Under the pieces are notes generated by a model, which saw only the letters and a list, made by a program, of their open reading frames with translations, searched no databases and was not told where the DNA came from. From Candidatus Epulonipiscium sp. (GTDB taxonomy: Bacteria; Bacillota; Clostridia; Lachnospirales; Defluviitaleaceae): 64,000 nucleotides of DNA. The translations under genes and the position numbers were made by a program. This document shows positions 57,109 through 64,000 of this stretch, piece after piece. Within the stretch, counting starts at the first letter, position 1, and each line of letters starts with the position of its first letter. The DNA lies in assembly GCA_012519205.1 (NCBI GenBank), contig JAAYQR010000026.1, positions 86,960 to 150,959 of the forward strand. The letters are read 5' to 3'.

Positions 57109-58071
57109 ATGAAAATTAAAAATATAATTATTCAAAATCCGGTTTTTTTAGCACCTATGGCAGGAGTTACAGATTTACCCTTTAGACTCCTTTGTAAAGA
57201 GATGGGTTGTGGATTGGTATATACGGAGATGATTAGTGCTAAGGGACTCTTATATAATAATGAAAACACAAAACTTCTTCTTGCAGTAGACAAGAAAGAA
57301 CATCCTGTGGCGGTCCAACTTTTTGGTTCAGATCCAAATATCTTAGCAGAAATGGCAAAAAAAGTAGAAGAAAGCGATGTAGATATCATAGATATAAATA
57401 TGGGATGTCCTGCTCCAAAAATCACAAAAAATGACGAAGGCTCCGCCCTTATGAAGAATCCAAAGGAAATTGGAAAAATAGTTAAGGCAGTCTCCATGGC
57501 AGTTAAAAAACCAGTGACAATTAAAATAAGAAAAGGTTTTGATGAAAATACCATTACAGCTATAGAAGTTGCTAAGATAGCTGAGGAAAATGGTGCATCA
57601 GCCATAGCAGTCCATGGAAGAACTAGGGAACAGTATTACAGTGGAAAGGCTGATTGGGATATCATAAGACAGGTGAAAAATACAGTAACTATTCCTGTTA
57701 TAGGCAATGGGGATGTATTTGAACCAAAGGATGCAAAAAGATTAATGGATGAGACCCAATGCGATGCTGTAATGATTGGAAGAGGGGCACAAGGGAATCC
57801 ATGGATTTTTAAAAGGATAAGTCATTATTTTAAGACGGGGGAAATTTTAAAAGAGCCTACACCTGAAGAAAAAATAAGTATGGCCCTTCGTCATGGCAAG
57901 ATGCTGATTGACTTTAAGGGGGAATTTATAGGTATAAGGGAAATGAGGAAGCATGTATCTTGGTATACGAAAGGATTAATAAAGGCAGGAGTTTTAAGAA
58001 ACAAGATTAATGAGGTGGAAAGTTATATGGAATTAGAAAAACTATTAAAGGAATACATTATATCATCCTAA
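57109..58071 (+). CDS. dusB: tRNA-dihydrouridine synthase B
   Basis: 320 residues, FMN TIM barrel. APMAGVTDLPFRLLCKEMG starts the fold; the catalytic Cys lies in NMGCPAPKI; AVHGRTREQYYSGKADW and VMIGRGAQGNPWIF follow. It reduces uridines in the tRNA D loop using NADPH. It begins 9 bases after coaX with AGGAGG and is probably co-transcribed. Confidence 0.95.
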   Translation: MKIKNIIIQNPVFLAPMAGVTDLPFRLLCKEMGCGLVYTEMISAKGLLYNNENTKLLLAVDKKEHPVAVQLFGSDPNILAEMAKKVEESDVDIIDINMGCPAPKITKNDEGSALMKNPKEIGKIVKAVSMAVKKPVTIKIRKGFDENTITAIEVAKIAEENGASAIAVHGRTREQYYSGKADWDIIRQVKNTVTIPVIGNGDVFEPKDAKRLMDETQCDAVMIGRGAQGNPWIFKRISHYFKTGEILKEPTPEEKISMALRHGKMLIDFKGEFIGIREMRKHVSWYTKGLIKAGVLRNKINEVESYMELEKLLKEYIISS

Positions 58072-58189
58072 GAACCTTATAAGACTTTACTATTGAATTA
58101 AGGTTATCTATAGCAGTGACGAAAGAGATATCCACATAATTTCTCTTGTCCTTTCATACAATCATATAAAAGGACAAAGGGGGGATAGT

Positions 58190-59137
58190 TTGAAGAAGTT
58201 TGCTTCTTTAAAATGGGCAAGCAGCCCAGAGGATATAGTATTCCAGCATAAATGGATAAAGGATTTACCTTCATTTTTGAAAGATAGATATATTCTCAAA
58301 AAATGCCCGATTCAAATAAAGGAAGTATCCATATTAAAAGCTCATGGATATGAAGTGGTACTTCCCGTAACAAGAGAAGAAGTAAAGGGAAAGTCCCCGG
58401 AATACATACAAAATCTTATGGATAAGACTATAGAACTTTTAAAGGAGAATAAGGTTATAGTTATTAATCCCCCAAGGGAATATGGAGATAAGCTTTCCTA
58501 TTTTATCAAAAAAGCCAATGGAAATAGTATATTGCCTATTTTTATTTTACCGGCAATTATAAAGGCTGCAAGCAGACTAAATAAAGATTTAAAATATGTA
58601 GATGTTACAATAATTGATGGGCAAAATGCCAAAACTGACTTAGTTCTAGATATCTTATATCCTCAACTTAATTATCTAAACATTGTAACCAGTAATCTCC
58701 ATAGATTTAAAGATAAATCTATAGAAATTTATGAGGATGTAGGGTTAAATTTACAGATTTCATCACATAATAAAAAAATGGTTCTAGGGGACTCCGATAT
58801 AATAATAGATTGCACAGATGAACCCCATATACATTTTTATCACTGTAAAAGAAATGCTGTATACTTTTATATAGGCAATGACAATGATACAGTAAAAAAT
58901 ATACTCTTAAAGAGAGAAGATTTAATAGTTATAGATGATTTTATATTATCTGTACAGAACAAAAAATTTACTACCAGCTTTTGTAAAATGATTTGGTATG
59001 TTTCAAAGCCTTGGCTTAATAAAATACTATCGAATAAATATGATTTAGAGTCCTTAAATAAGATTGCAAAGGATATAAAACGAGATGGCTGGAAAGTGGA
59101 ACATTTTTGTCAATATGGTAATATTATTAAAATCTAA
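58190..59137 (+). CDS. Protein of unknown function between dusB and greA
   Basis: 315 residues, no signal or membrane helix. I recognise no family. The middle (about 115-230) alternates hydrophobic strands and helices like a Rossmann-type fold (YVDVTIIDGQ, LNIVTSN, DSDIIIDCTDEPHIHFYHCKRN). His and Cys near DEPHIHFYHC could bind metal, but this is speculation. TTG start after AAAGGGGGGATAG. It has no homologue in the Bacillus order; the setting between housekeeping genes suggests a vertically inherited clostridial gene. Confidence 0.6.
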   Translation: MKKFASLKWASSPEDIVFQHKWIKDLPSFLKDRYILKKCPIQIKEVSILKAHGYEVVLPVTREEVKGKSPEYIQNLMDKTIELLKENKVIVINPPREYGDKLSYFIKKANGNSILPIFILPAIIKAASRLNKDLKYVDVTIIDGQNAKTDLVLDILYPQLNYLNIVTSNLHRFKDKSIEIYEDVGLNLQISSHNKKMVLGDSDIIIDCTDEPHIHFYHCKRNAVYFYIGNDNDTVKNILLKREDLIVIDDFILSVQNKKFTTSFCKMIWYVSKPWLNKILSNKYDLESLNKIAKDIKRDGWKVEHFCQYGNIIKI

Positions 59138-59149
59138 ACTACAATCATA

Positions 59150-59178
59150 TTGACAAGATATTATAGGTAGGCTATAAT
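59150..59178 (+). promoter_or_regulatory. Consensus promoter of greA-lysS
   Basis: Perfect TTGACA and TATAAT with a 17-base spacer. Confidence 0.9.
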
Positions 59179-59251
59179 CCTATGAATATGGAACTTTAGA
59201 TGTCTTTATATCAATTTATTAAATTAATCGTAACAGAAAGGGAGTTGCATT

Positions 59252-59728
59252 ATGGCAGAAAAGAAAGTAATTTTAACCTATGAAGGATTGCAAAAATTAG
59301 AAAATGAACTTCAAGAGTTTAAAACAGTCCGAAGAAAAGATGTGGCAGAGAAAATAAAAGAAGCAAGAGGTCAAGGGGATCTTTCTGAGAATGCGGAATA
59401 TGATGCGGCTAAAGAAGAACAAGCAGAAATAGAAACGAGAATAATGGAGCTTGAAAAGATTCTTCGCAACGCCCATGTGATAGATGAAGATGAGATAAAT
59501 GTGGATGCAATAAATCTTGGCTGCAGGGTTAAAATATTTGATATAGAGTTCGGTGAGGAGTTAGATTATGCCATTGTAGGTTCAACAGAGGCTGATCCTT
59601 CCGAGGGTAAAATATCCAATGAATCCCCAGTAGGAGCTGCATTAATAGGACATAAAGTAGGAGATATAGTTGATGTTGAAGTTCCTGAAGGAAAACTTCA
59701 ATTTGAAATATTGAACATATACAGGTAA
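59252..59728 (+). CDS. greA: Transcription elongation factor GreA
   Basis: 158 residues, canonical size. The N-terminal coiled coil carries the tip acidic residues in [20 protein letters not shown]; the C-terminal FKBP-like domain has [18 protein letters not shown]. It enters the RNA polymerase secondary channel and rescues backtracked complexes. Start after AAAGGGAGTTGCATT. Upstream of lysS with 27 bases between. Confidence 0.97.
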   Translation: MAEKKVILTYEGLQKLENELQEFKTVRRKDVAEKIKEARGQGDLSENAEYDAAKEEQAEIETRIMELEKILRNAHVIDEDEINVDAINLGCRVKIFDIEFGEELDYAIVGSTEADPSEGKISNESPVGAALIGHKVGDIVDVEVPEGKLQFEILNIYR

Positions 59729-61255
<1,527 letters not shown>

Positions 61256-61258
61256 TAA

Positions 61259-61294
61259 AAAAACCTAGGCATTTTGTAATTGCTTAGGTTTTTT
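61259..61294 (+). terminator. Terminator after lysS
   Basis: AAAAACCTAGGCA / TGCTTAGGTTTTT with one G-U pair and a T tail. Confidence 0.88.
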
Positions 61295-61374
61295 ATTGAT
61301 ATTCTTTACCAAGCTAATTTGTAGTTACATATAAAAGAATTTATAAACATATAATAAAATATAAGTGGATTTTG

Positions 61375-61403
61375 TTGAAGGAATATACTTTGTATGATAT
61401 AAT
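61375..61403 (+). promoter_or_regulatory. Promoter of the DUF4015 gene
   Basis: TTGAAG, 17 bases, TATAAT, with TGA before the -10 (extended -10). Confidence 0.75.
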
Positions 61404-61449
61404 GTAAAAATTAAAGGTAAAATCTATAACATGGGTTGGAGGAAAAGGC

Positions 61450-62667
61450 ATGAATTCAGGCAGGAAAATAGCAGTAATCACATTGGTAGTTATTATAGGA
61501 GTAGGGTCATTATTCCTTTGGAAATACGGTTATTCTAGTTTTTTTGGGAAAAGGGTAGCAGAAGATAAAAATATCTCTAAGCAAGAACAAGCAATCAAAA
61601 AAAGTGCAGTATTTTCCTTTGAAAGCTATATGGAGCAACCGCAGATTAATTATGCAACTTTTCTAGAACCCAAAAAACTAAGGGCAATTTATGTAACAGG
61701 TTGGAAAGCAGGCGTACCTAAGTATATAGATGAGTTGATTGAAGTAGCAAATGCTACAGAAATAAATGCTATGGTTATAGATGTTAAAAGTGATGATGGA
61801 TGGATTACCTTTGACGCAGATGTACCTGTTGCAAAGGGGATAGGGGCTACTAGTAAAGTAGGAATTAGGGATATTCATGGACTGATGGATAAGTTAAGGG
61901 AAAATAATATATATCCCATAGCCCGGATTGTTGCATTTAAAGATCCATATCTAGCAGAGAAAAGACCGGATTTTGCAATCAAAAATCAAGATGGGAGTAT
62001 CTTTCGCGCTAAAGGCATTGCATGGGTAAACCCTTATAATAAGGATGTATGGGAATATGTTTTAGATATTTCAAAGGAAGCGGCAAAAGTTGGATTTAAG
62101 GAAATACAATTTGACTATATAAGATTTGATACTTCATCAGGCATGAAATCTGTAGATCTAGGACCTCTAGCAGAGGAAAAGACTAAAACAGAGATTATTA
62201 CAGAGTTTACACAATATGCAATGGAAGAATTAAAGCCCTATGGGGTATTTGTCTCTGCCGATGTCTTTGGAACTATTATCACTAGTAAGATAGATGCGGA
62301 TATAGTAGGACAGGATTATGTAGAAATGGCTAGGCATCTAGATTATATCTGTCCGATGGTATATCCTTCCCATTATGCGGATGGTTCCCTGGGGATAAAA
62401 TATCCAGATTTGCAGCCTTATGATATGATTTTAGCTGCTATGAATGCATCAAATGAAAAACTTGCAGTTATACCCGAGGGGGAACATAAGGCCATTGTTC
62501 GACCTTGGCTTCAGGATTTTACGGCATCTTGGATTAAGCATTATCAACCCTACGGGCCTAAGCAGCTTAGGGAACAAATACAAGGTACTTATGATGCGGG
62601 ACTTGATGAATGGATTTTGTGGAGTCCGTCCAATCGTTATTCCATAGGAGGATTATTGCCTGAATAA
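61450..62667 (+). CDS. DUF4015 putative glycoside hydrolase, membrane-anchored or secreted
   Basis: 405 residues. An N-terminal signal or anchor (about 7-25) is followed by a DUF4015 TIM-barrel domain: RAIYVTGWKAG, EINAMVIDVKSDDGW, IYPIARIVAFKDP, GFKEIQFDYIRFDT and FVSADVFGTI. The Asp residues in DVKSDDG and FDYIRFD are candidate catalytic acids, by analogy with related barrels. It probably acts on extracellular glycans, substrate unknown. Start after TGGAGGAAAAGGC. Monocistronic. Confidence 0.85.
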   Translation: MNSGRKIAVITLVVIIGVGSLFLWKYGYSSFFGKRVAEDKNISKQEQAIKKSAVFSFESYMEQPQINYATFLEPKKLRAIYVTGWKAGVPKYIDELIEVANATEINAMVIDVKSDDGWITFDADVPVAKGIGATSKVGIRDIHGLMDKLRENNIYPIARIVAFKDPYLAEKRPDFAIKNQDGSIFRAKGIAWVNPYNKDVWEYVLDISKEAAKVGFKEIQFDYIRFDTSSGMKSVDLGPLAEEKTKTEIITEFTQYAMEELKPYGVFVSADVFGTIITSKIDADIVGQDYVEMARHLDYICPMVYPSHYADGSLGIKYPDLQPYDMILAAMNASNEKLAVIPEGEHKAIVRPWLQDFTASWIKHYQPYGPKQLREQIQGTYDAGLDEWILWSPSNRYSIGGLLPE

Positions 62668-62671
62668 TATT

Positions 62672-62697
62672 AAAAACCCGAAGCCATTCGGGTTTTT
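62672..62697 (+). terminator. Terminator after DUF4015 gene
   Basis: 11-bp stem AAAAACCCGAA / TTCGGGTTTTT with a 4-base loop. Confidence 0.93.
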
Positions 62698-62852
62698 AAT
62701 ATATAAGATATATACAAAAAAATAAAAAATAAAACAATTTTATTGATTATTATGTTATAATAAATAAATGTAAAATACAAACTATTGTAAAGGAGTTTTT
62801 TATTAGGGGATGAATATAATACTTATTAGGTTTTAGAAGGAGTGGTAGATAC

Positions 62853-63314
62853 TTGATTGAGGAAGAAAAGATTAAATTAATGTCAAAACTAGCAGTTTAC
62901 GAAAAAAGCTATGGGACATCGGATGAAAAAATTAATAAATATTATAAATCAGATTATGTATACATACAAAATTGGTGGTCTAGGATTTCAGCAGTGGTAG
63001 GGGGTATCCTGCTCATAGGATTGATGCTGTTTCATAAAATTGTTGCACAGGAAATCAATGTTTTTGATATAGACTATAGGGTATATGGAACATGGATAGG
63101 CATTTTTATGGTTATTCTTATAGTTTTTTACTCCCTTTTATCTACATATGTTTACGGAAAAAGATATGAAAATGCACAAGGAAGGATAAACAATTATTTA
63201 CAAATGTTAAGACAGCTGGACGAATACAAGCCATCAAACCAGCAGGAGGAGGTAAAAGAAGAAGCCTATGAACCAAATTTATCAAATTCGAGAGACGATA
63301 ATCGGCTTTTATAA
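62853..63314 (+). CDS. Small two-helix membrane protein, unknown
   Basis: 153 residues, with a charged N terminus of about 45, two hydrophobic helices (about 46-66 and 82-105) and a charged tail rich in Glu and Asn. No family recognised. TTG start after AAGGAGTGG. Its 3' end overlaps the start of the next membrane protein by 47 bases, suggesting a coupled pair. Confidence 0.65.
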   Translation: MIEEEKIKLMSKLAVYEKSYGTSDEKINKYYKSDYVYIQNWWSRISAVVGGILLIGLMLFHKIVAQEINVFDIDYRVYGTWIGIFMVILIVFYSLLSTYVYGKRYENAQGRINNYLQMLRQLDEYKPSNQQEEVKEEAYEPNLSNSRDDNRLL

Positions 63315-64000
63315 AACCTATGAAAAGGTTATATTTTCAATACTTAGGTTTATACTTTCATTTATAATTTTTCAGTTTATAAGTAGGATGGGTTATGCCG
63401 TAGTTCTAACGAAAATGCCCGTAGGTATTTTGTTTGGTATCATTGGAACTATTATTTCAGTCCAATGGTTTTTTCTGCTTATTGTAGTTGTTATCTGTAC
63501 CCATCTAGCCTTTGTATCTATTGAAGCTGCAGTTTTGGTATTTGTACTATCTACCATTATTTATCTTTTATATATCAGGTTATTTCCAAAGCAAAGTTTG
63601 CTTATTATAGCCTTGATATTAGGATTTTATTTCAGGATTCCTTATGTAGTACCGTTATTTGCGGGATTATTTGTAGGTGTTTCAGGTATTGTTCCTATTA
63701 TTTTTGGGACTTTAATATGGCATTTTATTCCTCACATTCAAAGTCTTATTGAGATGAAATCATCAGAGCTAATGGAAATGCCCAATACCCTAGCTAACAT
63801 GTATATTTCAACTATTCAGTGGCTTGCAAAGGATCAGACAACAATAATTACCATCATTATTTTTTGTGTCACCGTTATAACAGTCCATTTAATTGCAAAA
63901 CTTTCTATAGATTACTCTTGGTATATAGCTATAGGAATTGGAGCAGTAGTCAATCTTATAGGTTTTTTAATAGGACTTTTAATAGTTGATATAGATATTA
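63268..64000 (+). CDS. Polytopic membrane protein, C terminus outside window
   Basis: Open from ATG 63268 to the window end (244 codons seen, no stop). Starts MNQIYQIRETIIGFYKTYEK, then about seven or more very hydrophobic helices with few charges. I cannot name a family with confidence; it looks like a permease or assembly factor. It overlaps the preceding gene by 47 bases; AGGAGGAGG lies about 17 bases before its start, inside that gene. Confidence 0.7.
   Translation, partial: MNQIYQIRETIIGFYKTYEKVIFSILRFILSFIIFQFISRMGYAVVLTKMPVGILFGIIGTIISVQWFFLLIVVVICTHLAFVSIEAAVLVFVLSTIIYLLYIRLFPKQSLLIIALILGFYFRIPYVVPLFAGLFVGVSGIVPIIFGTLIWHFIPHIQSLIEMKSSELMEMPNTLANMYISTIQWLAKDQTTIITIIIFCVTVITVHLIAKLSIDYSWYIAIGIGAVVNLIGFLIGLLIVDIDI

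Overview
The window is AT-rich, gene-dense DNA from an anaerobic, endospore-forming, Gram-positive bacterium of the class Clostridia, probably Lachnospirales or a close relative. The evidence is: sporulation genes (spoVG, spoVT, yabP, yabQ, spoIIE), an electron-bifurcating NfnAB pair, the GlgC/GlgD pair, a DUF6145 gene, strong AGGAGG-type ribosome binding sites, frequent TTG/GTG starts and many U-tailed terminators. No species is claimed.

Layout. 1-4.1 kb: MoxR / DUF58 / membrane transglutaminase operon, the last gene split by an apparent frameshift. 4.1-9 kb: preQ1-I riboswitch with queT, a soluble PAS histidine kinase, and nfnAB. 9.1-14.1 kb: a two-gene mannoside operon under a perfect sigma-A promoter. 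Its first gene fuses a cellobiose/mannobiose 2-epimerase to a GH130 mannosylglucose phosphorylase; the second is a GH2 beta-mannosidase. 14.1-15.5 kb: a membrane diguanylate cyclase, then tRNA-Gln and tRNA-Leu. 15.5-21.3 kb: a decayed island bounded by a partial copy of the tRNA-Leu 3' end. It holds a wrecked type I restriction gene (hsdR) broken exactly at its P-loop by two tandem cassette-like units (rhuM / DUF5301 / unknown, and an XRE regulator), plus a truncated ISLre2-family transposase. 21.5-26.9 kb: xylAB, a chemotaxis receptor and an L,D-transpeptidase. 27-31 kb: primosome pair dnaD-dnaC and murC, with five perfect DnaA boxes between and inside them.

31-61 kb is housekeeping DNA in nearly the order of the origin-proximal region of Bacillus subtilis: purR, spoVG, glmU, prs, pth, mfd, spoVT, mazG, rqcP, yabP, yabQ, divIC, tRNAs, spoIIE, tilS, hpt, ftsH, coaX, dusB, lysS. 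Clostridial additions are glgCD, a prsA-like foldase, hup, birA, a DUF6145 gene, an ECF S component with a structured leader, and greA. 61-64 kb: a DUF4015 protein and two membrane proteins, the last cut by the window end.

How genes work together. Mannobiose would be epimerised and phosphorolysed by one polypeptide while GH2 trims other beta-mannosides; xylAB feed xylose to the pentose phosphate pathway. GlgC/GlgD supply ADP-glucose. PanT-like plus CoaX start CoA synthesis from imported pantothenate. MurC, GlmU, the L,D-transpeptidase and DivIC serve wall and division. The most notable observations are the epimerase-phosphorylase fusion, the DnaA-box cluster beside the primosome genes, the tandem units in the hsdR P-loop, and an undescribed-looking three-way-junction leader before the ECF gene. 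Two otherwise intact genes each lack one base in a homopolymer run, so some frameshifts may be sequence errors.
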